Source: Ovis canadensis
Lineage: Eukaryota; Chordata; Mammalia; Artiodactyla; Bovidae
Direction: 5' to 3'
NCBI RefSeq assembly: GCF_042477335.2
Contig: NC_091247.1
Coordinates: 13,245,001 to 13,309,000, forward strand
Length of the DNA: 64,000 nucleotides
In this document: positions 35,526 through 47,042 of the stretch, piece by piece
Layout of the letters: every line of letters starts with the position of its first letter
Numbering within the stretch: position 1 is the stretch's first letter
Position numbers and translations under genes: made by a program
Notes under the pieces: generated by a model
The model's database searches: none
Told to the model about the DNA's origin: nothing
What the model saw: only the letters and a program-made list of their open reading frames with translations

Positions 35526-35845
35526 CTCTTACTGCTTTTTTAACCAAGATTTATTTATTTTATTATTTTTGACTGTAAGTGGTTCTCCATTGCTGCACGC
35601 AGGCTTTCTCTGGTTTCGTTGGGGGAGGCTACTATTCGTTGCAGTACACAGGTCTCATTGTGGTGGCTTCTCTTATTGCAGAGCATGGGCTCTAGTGCAC
35701 AGGCTCAGTAGTGGTGGTGCATTGGCTTAGTTGCTCTGAGGCATGTGGGATCTTCCCGCACCAGGGATCGAACTGGTGTCACTTGCATTGCAAGGTGGAT
35801 TCTTAACAACAGGACCACCAGGGAAGCCCTCTCTTATTGCTTTTT
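35526..35845 (-). repeat. CHR-type SINE inside the L1, with 15-bp TSD
   Basis: Antisense tRNA-derived SINE between CTCTTACTGCTTTTT (35526-35540) and CTCTTATTGCTTTTT (35831-35845), which differ by one base. The tRNA-like head is at the right end (ACCACCAGGGAAGCC). Confidence 0.9.
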
Positions 35846-36296
35846 ACATTCTCTCATTATCTTTTATTCTTGTCACTTTAATTATAATGTGTCTTTGTAT
35901 AGGGTCTCTGTACTTTCTGGATCTAGATATCTGTTTACTTCCCCAGGTAAAAGAGGTTTTCAGAAATTATTTTTTTTAAATAAATTCTCGACTCTTTCTC
36001 TCTCTCTTTTCCTTCTGGGACCCCTATAATGTGAACGTTAAGTTGTCCCAGAAATCTCTTAACTCATCCACATTAAAAAAAAAATCTTTTTCTTCTTTTT
36101 TCTGTTCACTTTGGTGATTTCCACTTTCTTGTCTTATCTAATCTATTGATATATTGATTTCTTCTAGTGTATTTTTATTTCAGTTTTTGTGCTCTTGAGA
36201 TCTGTTTTGTATTCTTTTATCTCTTCTTTATATTTTCTAACTCATAAGCATCTCACTATGTTCATGTATTCTTTTCTTAATTTCATTGAGCATCTT

Positions 36297-37078
36297 TAAG
36301 ATTCCTGGAAGAAATATCAACAACCTCAGATATGCAGATATACCACCCTATTGGTATAAAGCAAAGAAGAACTTAAAAACCTCTTGATGAAGGGGAAAGA
36401 GGAAAGTGAAAAAGTTGGCTTAAGACTCAACATTCAAAAAACTAAGATCATGGCAACCAGTCCCATAGCTTTATGGCCAATAGATGGGGGAAAAGGAAAC
36501 AGTGACAGACTTTATTTTCTTGGGTTCCAAAATCACTGTCAATGATGACTGCAGCCACAAAACTAAAAGACGTTTGCTCCTTGGAGGAAAAGTATGACAA
36601 ACCCAGACTGTGCATTAAAAAACAAAGACATCACTTTGCTGACAAGGTCCATCCAGTCAAAGCTATGGCACTTCCAATAGTCAGGTATGGATGTGAGAGT
36701 TGGGCCATTAAGAAGTCTGAGTGCCTAAAAACTAATGCTTTTGAACTGTGGTGTTAAGAGAAGACTCTTGAGAGTCTCTTGGACTGCAAGGAGATCAAAT
36801 CAGTCAATCCTCAAGTAAATCAACCTTGAATATTCATTGGAAAGACTGATGCTGAAGCTCCAATACTTTGGCCATCTGATGTGAAAAGATCCTGATGCCA
36901 GGAAAGATTAAGGACGGGAGGAGAAGGGGGTGACAAAGGATGAGATGGTTGGATGGTATCACTGACTCCATGGACATGAGTTTAAGCAAACTCTGGGAGA
37001 TGGGGAAGGACAGGGAAGCCTGGCATGCTGCAGTCCATGGGGTCGCAAAGAGTTGGACATGACTTAGCGATTAAATGA
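36297..37078 (+). repeat. Diverged BovB fragment inside the L1
   Basis: Sense BovB from the YADD region (GAAATATCAACAACCTCAGA, with a base missing in the YADD codons) to GTTGGACATGACTTAGCGAT. It is the most diverged BovB in the window, with several indels, so it is probably one of the oldest. Confidence 0.88.
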
Positions 37079-38279
37079 CAGTGACCATTGCCTTGAACCC
37101 TATCTGTTAGATTGCTTATCTTCACTTTCCTTAGTTCTTCTGGGGCTTTGTCTTATTCCTTTTCTGGAATATGTTCTTCTGTCTCCACTTCTACCTACTT
37201 CTCTGTGTTTATTTCTATGTATTAGGTACATTGGTTATGTTTCCCAGTATCGGAGAAGTAATCCTACATAGGACTATCCACATGTACTATGTACCTAACA
37301 GCATGCTACCCCCTGGCCATCTAAGCTATATGTTCTAGGGATGTCCCCTATGTGGGCTGTGTGAATCCTTCTGCTATGGAAGGACTGGCTGTTGTAGGGA
37401 AATTGTGGGTAAGACTGGTCCCTTACCCAGTTGGCTGCCTGGCTCTACTTCATGTGTTGGCTGCTGGCTTCAATTGGGTGGGGCTGGGTGGGGCCAGGTC
37501 TGGTGTGACTACTAAGTCATCCCTAGGTTGATGCTAGCCCACTGGTGGGGGTAACTAGGTCACTGGCTGTTGAGGGACCCAGGACTGGTGGTTGGGTAAA
37601 CCTCTGGTGCTAATGGACCAGAGGGAGAACCCCACATGGCACTTGCCAGCAGCAGTCTTTTTATGGTAGAACAAGCTTCTACGAATGGCTGCTGCCAGCA
37701 TCTATGCTCCCAGATGGAGTCCTAGTTGGTTGGCTCCTGTCTCTCTGGGAAGTTCTCCAAGATCAGCGAGTGAATCTGAGGGGCTCCTTTCAAATTATTT
37801 TCTCTACATGGGGACTCAGAGCATGCGAGATTTAGCATGTGCCCTTTCAAAGTAGAGTCTGTTTCCTACAGCCCTCTCCCACATGCCAGCCCTGCTGGCT
37901 TTCAAAGCCAGACATTTTGGAAGCCTGTCTTCCCTGTACAGAACCTCCAGGCTGGGAAGCCTGATATGGTGCTTGGACTCCTGGCTTTTAGGCGAGAACT
38001 TCTTCAGTTGTGATTATCTTTCCTTTTGTGGGTCACCTTTCCAGGGATATGGATTTTGATAGTATCACATGTCTACCCCTCCTACTTGTCTCACTGTTTC
38101 CTTCTTTATATATTTAGTTGTGGAAAATCTTTCCTGCTAGTCTTCATGTCATTATCTTAGATAGTTGCTCTGTAAGTAGCTGTAATTTTGGTGTGCTTGT
38201 GGGAGACGAGGAGCTCAGGGTCTTCTTACTCTGCCATCTTGGCCACTTTGCATCTTTATTTCTTCTTTTTGTAGATAAG

Positions 38280-38600
38280 AGCATATCTTAATCTGTTTGG
38301 GCTACTATAACACAATACCAAAGACTGGGTAGTGTAAGCAACAAACATTGTTTTCTCATAGTCCTGGAGGCTGGGGAGTTCAAGACCAAGATGCTAACAG
38401 ACTTGCTGTCTGGTGAGAGTCATCTTTTTGCTGTGTCCTGACTGGGCAGAGGGGGCAAGGGAGCTCTCTGGGGTCTCTTTTTCAGGGCACTGATACCATT
38501 CATGAGGGCTCCACCCTTATAACCTAATTAACATTAAATACCATCATACTGAGGAATAGGTTTCAATGTATGAATTTTGGAGGGACACAAGTAAATACTA
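38280..38600 (+). repeat. Old mammalian interspersed repeat, family uncertain
   Basis: Recognisable text of a repeat spread across mammals: TTTGGGCTACTATAACACAA, CATAGTCCTGGAGGCTGGGG, TTCATGAGGGCTCCACCCTT, TGAATTTTGGAGGGACACAA. Possibly an old L1 3' end; I cannot fix the name without a library. Confidence 0.6.
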
Positions 38601-38604
38601 ATTA

Positions 38605-40080
38605 TGCAGTCAGTCAGTCAGTTCAGTTGCTCAGTCGTGTCCTACTCTTTGCAACCTCATGAGCCACAGCAGGCCAGGCCTCCCTGTCCATCACCAACTC
38701 CCGCAGTTTACCCAAACTCATGTCCATTGAGTCGGTGATGCCATCCAACTATCTCATCCTTTGTCGTCCCCTTCTCCTCCTGCCTTCAATCTTTCCCAAC
38801 AACAGGGTCTTTTCAAATGAGTCAGTTCTTCACATCAGGTGGCCAAAGTATTGGAGTTTCAGCTTCAACATCAGTCCTTCCAATGAACACTCAGGACTGA
38901 TCTCCTTTAGGATGGTGTGGTTGGATCTCCTTGGAGTCCAAGGGACTCTCAAGAGTCTTCTCCAACACCACAGTTCAAAAGCATCAATTCTTCTGTGCTC
39001 AGCTTTCTTTATAGTCCAACTTTCACATCCATACATGACCACTGGAAAAACCATAGCCTTGACTAGACGGACTTTTGTTGGCAAAGTTATTCCTCTGCTT
39101 TTGTATATGCTGTCTAGGTTGGTCATAACTTTCCTTCCAAGGAGTAAGAGTCTTTTAATTTCATGACTGCAGTCACCATCTGCAGTGACTTTGGAGCCCC
39201 CCAAAATAAAGTCTGACACTGTTTCCACTGTTTCCCTATCTATTTTCCATGAAGTGATGGGACCAGATGCCATGATTTTCGTTTTCTGAATGTTGAGCTT
39301 TAAGCCAACATTTTCACTCTCCTTTTTCACTTTCATCAAGAGGCTCTTTAGTTCTTCTTCACTTTCTGCCATAAGAGTGGTGTCATCTGCATATCAGAGG
39401 TTATTGATATTTCTCCCAGCAATCTTGATTCCAGCTTGTGCTTCATCCAGTCCAACGTTTCTCATGATGTACTCTGCATCAAGATCCAGAGAGATGATAT
39501 GGGGTGGGAGGTGGGAGGGGGGTTCAGGATTGGGAACTCATGTACACCCGGGGCTGATTCATGTCAATGTATGGCAAAACCAATACAGTATTGTAAAGCA
39601 AAATAAAGTAAAAATAAAAATTTAAAAAACATAATAAGGGTGACAATATACAGCCTAGATGTACTGCTTTTCCTATTTGGAACCAGTCTGTTGTTCCATG
39701 TCCAGTTCTAACTGTTGCTTCCTGGCCTGCATACAGATTTCTCAAGAGGCAGGTTAGGTGGTCTGGTATTCCCATCTCTTTCAGAATTTTCCACAGTTCA
39801 TTGTGATCCACACAGTCAAAGGCTTTGGCATAGTCAATAAAGCAGAAATAGATGTTTTTCTGGAACTCTCTTGCTTTTTCCATGATCCAGCGGATGTTGG
39901 CAATTTGATCTCTGGTTCCTCTGCCTTTTCTAAAACCAGCTTGAACATCTGGAAGTTCACGGTTTATGTACTGCTGAAGCCTGGTTTGGAGAATTTTGAG
40001 CATTACTTTGCTAGCATGTGAGATGAGTGTGATTGTGTGGTAGTTTGAGCATTCTTTGGCATTGCCTTTCTTTATACAGT
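38605..40080 (-). repeat. BovB LINE, antisense, split by an L1 3' end
   Basis: Two parts of one BovB: 38605-39484 (tail to just past YADD, minus-strand frame 39372-38830) and about 39640-40080 (upstream reverse-transcriptase part, CFIDYAKAFDCVDHNELW on the minus strand). Between them lies a foreign L1 piece. Together they span about 1.3 kb of BovB. Confidence 0.93.
39485..39640 (+). repeat. Ruminant L1 3' end nested in BovB
   Basis: Sense L1 3' UTR (GGGGGGTTCAGGATTGGGAA) with A-rich tail ending near 39635, inserted within the BovB reverse-transcriptase region. I see no clean target-site duplication, so some bases may have been lost. Confidence 0.88.
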
Positions 40081-40082
40081 GA

Positions 40083-40285
40083 AGAAGTGAAGTCACTCAC
40101 TTGTGTCTGACTCTTTGTGACGCCATGGACTGTAGCCTACTATGCCCCTCCATCCATGGGATTTTCCAGGCAAGAGTACTGGAGTGGGTTGCCATTTCCT
40201 TCTCCAGAGGATCTTCCTGGTGCAGGGATCGAACCCAGGTCTCCCACACTGTAGGCAGATGTTTTACCGTCTAAGCCACCACAAC
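40083..40285 (-). repeat. Bov-tA SINE, antisense
   Basis: Reverse Bov-tA from GAAGTGAAGTCACTCACTTG to the head at TTTTACCGTCTAAGCCACCA. It abuts a sense copy to its right. Confidence 0.9.
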
Positions 40286-40490
40286 TCAGCATTCCTTTGT
40301 GTCTCAGTTGGTAAAGAATCCACCTGCAATGCAGGAGACCTGAGTTGGATCCCTGGGTTTGTAAGATTCCCCTGGAGAAGGGAAAGGCTACCCATTCCAG
40401 TATTCTGACCTAGAGAATTCCATGAACTGTATAGTCCATGGGGTTGCAAAGAGTCAGATACAACTGAGCGACTTTCACTTTATGCAGTAG
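40286..40490 (+). repeat. Bov-tA SINE, sense
   Basis: Head GTGTCTCAGTTGGTAAAGAA through to GAGCGACTTTCACTTTATGC. With the antisense copy immediately to the left it forms a near-perfect inverted repeat of about 200 bp per arm. Confidence 0.9.
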
Positions 40491-40599
40491 ATTGTAACAA
40501 TTCCCTCTGAACATTTCACTTTATTTCACTTTATTTCACTTGCTTTGATTGGTTTTCCAACTCAAGTTAAACTATTTAACACTGCTACCAAGGTGACTT

Positions 40600-40805
40600 G
40601 GGGCTTCCCAGGTGGCTCAGCGGTAAGGAATCCGCCTGCAATGCAGGAGTCATGGGAGATACAGGTGCAAATCCTGGATTGGGAAGATTCCCTGGAGGAG
40701 GGCATGGCCAACCACTCCAGTATTCTTGCTTGGAGAATTCCATAGACAAAGGAACCTAGCAGGCTACAGTCCATAGTGTTGCAAAGAGTCAGATACAACT
40801 GAAGC
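40600..40805 (+). repeat. Bov-tA SINE, sense
   Basis: Starts GGGGCTTCCCAGGTGGCTCA and ends AGTCAGATACAACTGAAGC. A decamer-like run (TTATTTCACT)n lies just left of it at 40515-40545. Confidence 0.9.
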
Positions 40806-41125
40806 TATTTAGGATGCATGCCCCAAGGTGACTTACCTATTTTTCTTTTCTCTGAGTTTTTGGATATATATTTGAAGGTTATTTTCTATATTTTTCAAAA
40901 CAATAACATTTAGGATTATTTCCTCAGTGTTATTTCAAACCTAGGTTTTTCTGTTTCTGATATTCTTGGGCCTCTGACTTCTTGTAGGGTTCAGCCATGG
41001 GAGGAGATTTGAGGTTGAGATTTCCTCTTCTCTGCCAGACTAAGGTTTGTTTTGCCTTTGTCCCTGTACCTATAGGCTGTAGTTCATCTCAAGTAGCCTC
41101 TTGCCCACAGCTAGAATACTCATGC
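40806..41125. other. Intergenic DNA, probably L1 5'-region
   Basis: About 320 bp with no gene. The texture (TCTGATATTCTTGGGCCTCT, GGTTTGTTTTGCCTTTGTCC) resembles antisense LINE sequence but I cannot assign it. Confidence 0.35.
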
Positions 41126-41325
41126 TTATACTGAGTGGTGTTGTAGTAAAGAATCTTCCTGCCAATGCAGGAGATACAAGAGACACAGGTTCAATCCCTG
41201 GGTAAGGGAGCTCCCTGGGTAGGAAATGTATTCTCCAGTATTCTTGCTGGAAAATTCCATGGATAGAGGAGCCTGACAGGTTACAGTTCATGGGGTCATG
41301 AAGAGTCAGGTATGACTGAGCACGT
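41126..41325 (+). repeat. Bov-tA SINE, sense, diverged
   Basis: GTAAAGAATCTTCCTGCCAA through GGTTCAATCCCTGGGTAAGG to AGTCAGGTATGACTGAGCAC. Several small deletions; older than its neighbours. Confidence 0.85.
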
Positions 41326-41883
41326 TAACTATGCTGACAGTGTTTTCATATCTTCTGTGTTCATAACTATGAAAGGTATCTCCTTCTCACCATCTGAGTG
41401 TATAATTGTTTGTTGTCAGGACCCTACATAAAGTAGTAATTGATAGCAGGCATTGTCCTTGCTAAAAGACAGACAGACTAAAACCAGAATTCTGAGATTG
41501 GGTTGCTCATATATTTGAAAAGCACCTGAGTCACCTTCATGACAATGAGTGGTAGATAACATTTGGGATATGGTAGCATCCTGATTGTTCAAATTATCAC
41601 TGGTGGTGGCTGGATACCAACAGTAATAGAGATGGAGGACAAAGCATTGGGAGATCAAGTCATTATGGCATAGAGTCATTAATGTAACACAATAATCACA
41701 ATATTTGTGGGGTGGGATTGCTGATTCTGACTACCCAAAGAGTATGTACAAGCAAGCAAAAAACCCAAAGACCTAAATATAAGTACAAGCATCAGAGTGC
41801 CCCTAGAGCACCCTAAATAGAAGCATTTCTCTTTACCTCAGGTGTTTGCAGAGTAGCTGTGACTGAGAATCTGACCAAAACAA
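41326..41883. other. Intergenic DNA, nothing firmly recognised
   Basis: About 560 bp. 41440-41700 (AGACTAAAACCAGAATTCTG, GGTAGCATCCTGATTGTTCA) may be part of an old repeat. No gene. Confidence 0.35.
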
Positions 41884-42637
41884 TGTTATGGCAGAAAGTG
41901 AAGAGGAGCTAAAAAGCCTCTTGATGAAAGTGAAAGAGGAGAGTGAAAATGTTGGCTTAAAGCTCAACATTCAGAAAATGAAGATCATGGCATCCGGTCC
42001 CATCACTTCATGGGAAATAGATGGGAAAACAGTGTCAGACTTTATTTTGGGGGCTCCAAAATCACTGCAGATGGTGACTGCAGCCATGAAATTAAAAGAG
42101 GCTTACTCCTTGGAAGAAAAGTTATGAGCAACCTAGACAGCATATTCAAAAGCAGAGACATTACTTTGCCAACTAAGGTCCGTCTAGTCAAGGCTATGGT
42201 TTTTCCTGTGGTCATGTATGGATGTGAGATTTGGACTGTGAAGAAGGCTGAGCACCGAAGAATTGATGCTTTTGAACTGTGGTGTTGGAGAAGACTCTTG
42301 AGAGTCCCTTGGACTGCAGGGAGATCCAACCAGTCCATTCTGAAGGAGATCAGCCCTGGGATTTCTTTGGAAGGAATGATGCTAAAGCTGAAACTCCAGT
42401 ACTTTGGCCACTTCATGTGAAGAGTTGACTCATTGGAAAAGACTCTGATGCTGGGAGGGATTGGGGGCAGGAGAAGAAGGGGACGACCTAGGATGAGATG
42501 GCTGGATGACATCACTGACTCGATGGACGTGAGTCTGAGTGAACTCTGGGAGATGGTGATGGACAGGGAGGCCTGGTGTGCTGCGATTCATGGGGTCGCA
42601 AAGAGTCGGACACGACTGAGTGACTGAACTGAACTGA
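41884..42637 (+). repeat. BovB LINE 3' part, sense
   Basis: Begins just after the YADD motif (ATGGCAGAAAGTGAAGAGGA) and runs to the CTGAACTGAACTGA tail. Frames 41888-42127 and 42010-42420 overlap because of a frame change near the DFILGAPK segment. Little diverged. Confidence 0.93.
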
Positions 42638-42756
42638 AAGATTGTAACATTCATAGATTAAGTTCTTAACACTGCCAGTTTTATCATACTAGTATAAAGG
42701 CTCTGGTTGGAAAGTAGAGTAAAAATTATTAATCTTTGTCTCATTAAAAATCTTGA

Positions 42757-42945
42757 TTCAGTTCAGTTGCTCAGTCATGTACAACTCTTTGCAACCCCAT
42801 GAACCACAGCACGCCAGGCCTCCCTGTCCATCATCAACTCCTGGAGTCCACCCAAACCCATGTCCATCGAGTCGATGATGCCATCCAACCATCTCATCCT
42901 TTGTCGTCCCCTTCTCCTCCTGCCCTCAATCTTTCTAACCTGGGG
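42757..42945 (-). repeat. BovB 3'-end fragment, antisense
   Basis: GATTCAGTTCAGTTGCTCAG to CTTCTCCTCCTGCCCTCAAT, the last 190 bp of BovB in reverse. It lies 120 bp from the sense copy, tail to tail. Confidence 0.9.
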
Positions 42946-43079
42946 AGTTCATCTTTCAGTGTCCTATCTTTTGCCTTTTCAACTGTTCATGGGGTTCTCA
43001 AGGCAAGCTTAAAAATGTTACCATGAAATATAATATGCTCTTTAGGTTTTTAAAAAGAGATGTTCTTTATCAGAAGTGT

Positions 43080-44955
43080 TTTATTCTTTTATAAGAGTTT
43101 TTAGAACTAGGGTATAATGACATGTAATATTATATTGGCTTTAGGTGTACAACATAATGATTTGATATTTACATATTATAAAATAATCACCACAATAAGT
43201 CTAGTTAGCATTTGTCCTCATACATAGTTCTAAAATATTTTTTCTTGTGATGTGGACATTTAAGATCTACAGTCTTAGCAACTTTTGAATATGCAATATA
43301 GTATTATTATTAATAACTATAGTCACCATGCTGTACATTACACCCTCAGGACTTCTTTATTTTAAAACTGGAAAATTACACCTTTGGACTCCTTTTGCCC
43401 ATTTCACCCACATATATATATATATACAATTATCTTCTTTATCCATTCACTCACTGATGGACACTTAGGTTGCCTCCATATCTTGGCTATAGTAAATAAT
43501 GCTGTAATGAATATTTGGATGCATATATCGCTTTTTAAATTACTGTCTTCATTTTCTCTGAAATAAATTTGTATAATTTTTTTCAAATAAATATTACTTG
43601 GATAACACCCCAGATGTGAAATTACTGGATTATATGGTAGCTTTATTTTTAATTTTTTGAGGAACCTCCATACTGATTTCCACAGCAGCTGCACCAATTT
43701 ATATTCCCACCAACAGTACACAACCATTTCCTTTTCTCCGCATTCTTGCCAACACTTATTACTGTTGTCTTTTTGATGATAACCATTCTAATAGGAGTGA
43801 GGTGATACTCATTATGGTTTGGTTTGCATTTTCTCAATGTCCACCTGCAATGCAGGAGACCCAGGTTCTATCCCTGAGTCAGGAAGATCCCCTGGAGAAG
43901 GAAATGGAAACCTACTCCAGTATTCTTGCCTGGGAAATCCCATGGACAGAGGATCCTGGTGGGCTACAGTCCATGGGGTCACAAGAGTTGGATACCACTT
44001 AGAGAAGAAACCAATGATTAGTGATGTTGAGCATCATTTCATGTGCCTATTGGCCACCTGTATGTCTTCTTTGGAAAAATATCCATTTCATATCCTCTGC
44101 TCATTTTTTTTTTAATTGGATTGTCTGATTGTCATTGAGTTGTATAAATTCTTTATAATTTGGGGGGATATTAATCCCTTATCAGATACATTATTTGCAA
44201 ATATTTTCTCCCATTGTTGGATTGCCTTTTCATTTTGTGGAGGTTTCCTTTGCTGTGCAGAAGCTTTATAAATTTATGTAGTACCGCTTGCTTACTTTTG
44301 CTTTGGTTGCGTTTGCATTTGGTGTCAAAATTTTAAAAAATCACCACCAAAAACAGTGTCTAGGAGATTGTTGCTTATGTCTTTTTCTAGGATTTTTATG
44401 GTTTCAAGTCTATGTTCAAGTCTTTAATCCATTTTGAGTTAATTTTTGTACTTGTTTTAGGAGTATAAGATAGTAGCCCAGTTTCACTTTTTCATATGGC
44501 TGTCCAGTTTTCCTAACACTATTTATTGAAGAGACTGTCCTTTCTCCATTGTATATTATTGGTACTTTTTTTGGTAAATTTAATTGACCATATACATGTC
44601 GGTTTATAAATACTTCCAGTCTCTCTATTCTGCTTCACTAATCTATGCATCTGTTTTAAGCTAATGTCATACTGTTTTGATTACTATAACTTTGTAATAT
44701 AGTTAGAAATCATGATATGTGCTGCTTCAAGTGTTTTTCTTCCCTCAAGATTGCTTCACCTATTCAGGGTCTTTTGTGAATCCAAAACCCAAAGTAGGCA
44801 AAACAAAGAAAATGATAATAAAAAAGCAGAAATATGTGAAAGAGAAAACAGAAAAGGCAATATACAATACAATAAAATCAAAAATTGGTTCTTTGAAGAA
44901 AATAATAGTTTGTCAACCAAGCTGATTAAGAAAAAAGATACAGATTAAAATATTA
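43080..44955 (-). repeat. Old L1, 5'-inverted, with a Bov-tA inside
   Basis: 43080-44750 is antisense L1: 3' UTR on the left, then ORF2 end (TGATGGACACTTAGGTTGCC) and further ORF2 (CCATTGTATATTATTGGTAC). At about 44765 it flips: 44765-44950 is sense ORF2, with NWFFEENNSLSTKLIKK readable. A sense Bov-tA interrupts it at 43842-44003. The copy is diverged and old, and shows the twin-priming signature. Confidence 0.75.
43842..44003 (+). repeat. Bov-tA SINE inside the L1
   Basis: CCACCTGCAATGCAGGAGAC to TCACAAGAGTTGGATACCAC, with the first part of the tRNA-like head missing. Confidence 0.9.
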
Positions 44956-45548
44956 AGTATAAGTGAAGGGAGGGCAGGCTTACAGAAGCATGTGAGGAAA
45001 CTGTTCAGGGTGACCTTTGAGGATTATAGATATGATCGTTATCTTGATTATGATAATTGTTCCACGTGTGGATGTCAAGATACCTTCAGTTGAACATTTA
45101 AAAACTATATGTCAATTACACCCCAATAAAACTGTAAATGAAAATGAAGAAATAAGACATGCAGGAGTCTTATTTGGACAACCGAGAAATTTTCCATTGA
45201 GACCCCCTCCCCCATTATTTTAATTAACACAATTTTCATATCAGGGAATACTTTCACACAAATGTCTTTCACAAAAAAATTAACATGGAAATATCTTTTT
45301 CTCCATCTTCATTTTCCAAGAAGATTCCTTTGGAAAAAAATAAGCTTTTTTTCCCAGCCAGCTAACTGTCTAAAGGATGGGAGATCAGAGTTACATCTGC
45401 CATATTGTAATGTCTCATTAAGGGATGATTCTTTGTGTTTGGTTTTGGTCCACATTTCATTATCTACAAGGCTCCCAAGGATAATTGCAAAACTTTGGCA
45501 AAATTTTACTCTCATGTTCTACCATATACATTCTTTATAGCAATTCCC

Positions 45549-45848
45549 AGTATAGGTACAAAAGTGAAAGTGTTAGTTGCTCAGTCGTGTCTGACTCTTT
45601 GTGACCCCATGGACTGTAGCCCACCAGGCTCCTCTGTTCATGAAATTCTCCAGGCAAGAATACTGGTCAGTCCAGGTTTGATGCATGAGACAGGGTGCTC
45701 AGGGCTGGTGCACTGGGATGACCCAGAGGGATGGGATGGGGAGGGAGGTGGGAGAGGGGTTCAGGATGGGGAACACATGTACACCTGTGGTGGATTCATG
45801 TCAATGTATGGCAAAACCAATACAATATTGTAAAGTAATTAGCCTCCA

Positions 45849-45916
<68 letters not shown>

Positions 45917-46042
45917 ATACTGCAGTGGGTTGCCATTTCCTACTCCAGGGAATCTTCCCGACACAGGGATCATAACTAGGTCCCTGGCATTGCAGGCAGA
46001 TTCTTTACCATCTGAGCCACCAGGAAAGTATAGTGTAGGTAC
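45549..46042 (-). repeat. Bov-tA SINE split by an L1 3' end and an (AT)n run
   Basis: An antisense Bov-tA (45560-45665 and 45913-46031) is flanked by AGTATAGGTAC (45549-45559) and AGTGTAGGTAC (46032-46042). Inside it, a sense L1 3' end (45666-45850) plus (AT)n (about 45851-45911) is bounded by AAGAATACTG at 45656-45665 and 45913-45922. The order of events is readable: SINE first, then L1, then expansion of its tail into a microsatellite. Confidence 0.92.
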
Positions 46043-47042
46043 AGGTGTTTTTAAGACATGAATCTTGACTTAGTTTTATGTGCTTCTTTTAATCATTTAG
46101 TCCAAGTGTCCTCAACCTCTACTGTGCATTAGAATCAACTGCCAGAAGTTTAGCATTGTGTTTAGACTTTGAAAACCCATAAGAAGCATTTAATTGATCA
46201 GCTGATCCTTTAGCTAAACCAGAATTTTGAATGTTCTTACCTTTGAATGTTCTTAAACTTTGAAGTTAAGTTTAGACAGCTATAGAAAAAAATGATAAAA
46301 ATTGAGAGTGAAACTAAGGAGCTGATTGCTAAAATATAGATTATTATTAATTTTATACAACCATTTTAAGAGTGATCTAATTACCAACATGACTAAGTTT
46401 CACAAACATTGATACAAACTCATATAAGAGATTCACATAAGCACTACAAAAGATAACCATTTCCAAACTACAACACATCTGACATTTCTAATATTCTCAA
46501 CATAGGCATCAGAAACTTATAGAATGAGAAGACACAGCTATTTAAAATGCCTAACAAATCTAAATAGCAAATGAATTAGCAGGCAAAATTTCTTTTTCTT
46601 TAAAGAGGAAACATATGTATCGAAGTAAGGATTTTTTTGGTCTATCCATAACTATAAGTCAATAGTGTAATTGTAAAGGATGACATTTTCTACTCATGAC
46701 TTAAAAGACATTTGGTTCTTTGAAGACAACTAAGATGATGGTGCTCTAGTGTTGCCAGATCCCAAGGCTTATGAAATAGAGACATAAAATAAAGTTAAAA
46801 CAAAAAGAAGTTGGTTCAAAAGAACACAGATGATTACAACAAATAGCACTTGGTGTGTCTATTCCTGGAATTCACTGGTTTCAGGAGGAGCAAACAGAAA
46901 AGAAAAAGCAAAGCAAGTGGCTGGAAACAGGGAAATGGGGTGGATACCAGCAACAGGGATGGTCTTCGGCATGGTTTTCCATGGAGGAATGTCTGACACT
47001 GGTGCCATTCGTTGAAGGAAGAACTGACACGGTGAGGTATTG
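46043..47042. other. 3' flank of the OR1J4-like gene, shared with copy B
   Basis: No gene and no young repeat. Most of the stretch aligns by eye with 53190-53575 and 57040-57528 in copy B, which is the same sequence interrupted by an L1. Confidence 0.7.

Larger units (their letters stand above)
34986..38255 (-). repeat. Old artiodactyl L1 with 5' UTR, carrying two later insertions
   Basis: Antisense L1. 34986-35215 is 3' UTR; from about 35220 the sequence is 5'-region, so most of ORF2 has been lost. It ends at about 38255 with the reverse of the L1 5' start (GCCATCTTGGCCACTTTGCA is the antisense of a CCAAGATGGC leader). A SINE (35541-35830) and a BovB piece (36297-37078) sit inside it. 37080-38255 is a long GC-richer 5'-UTR stretch, unusual because most L1 copies lose this end. 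Confidence 0.68.
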
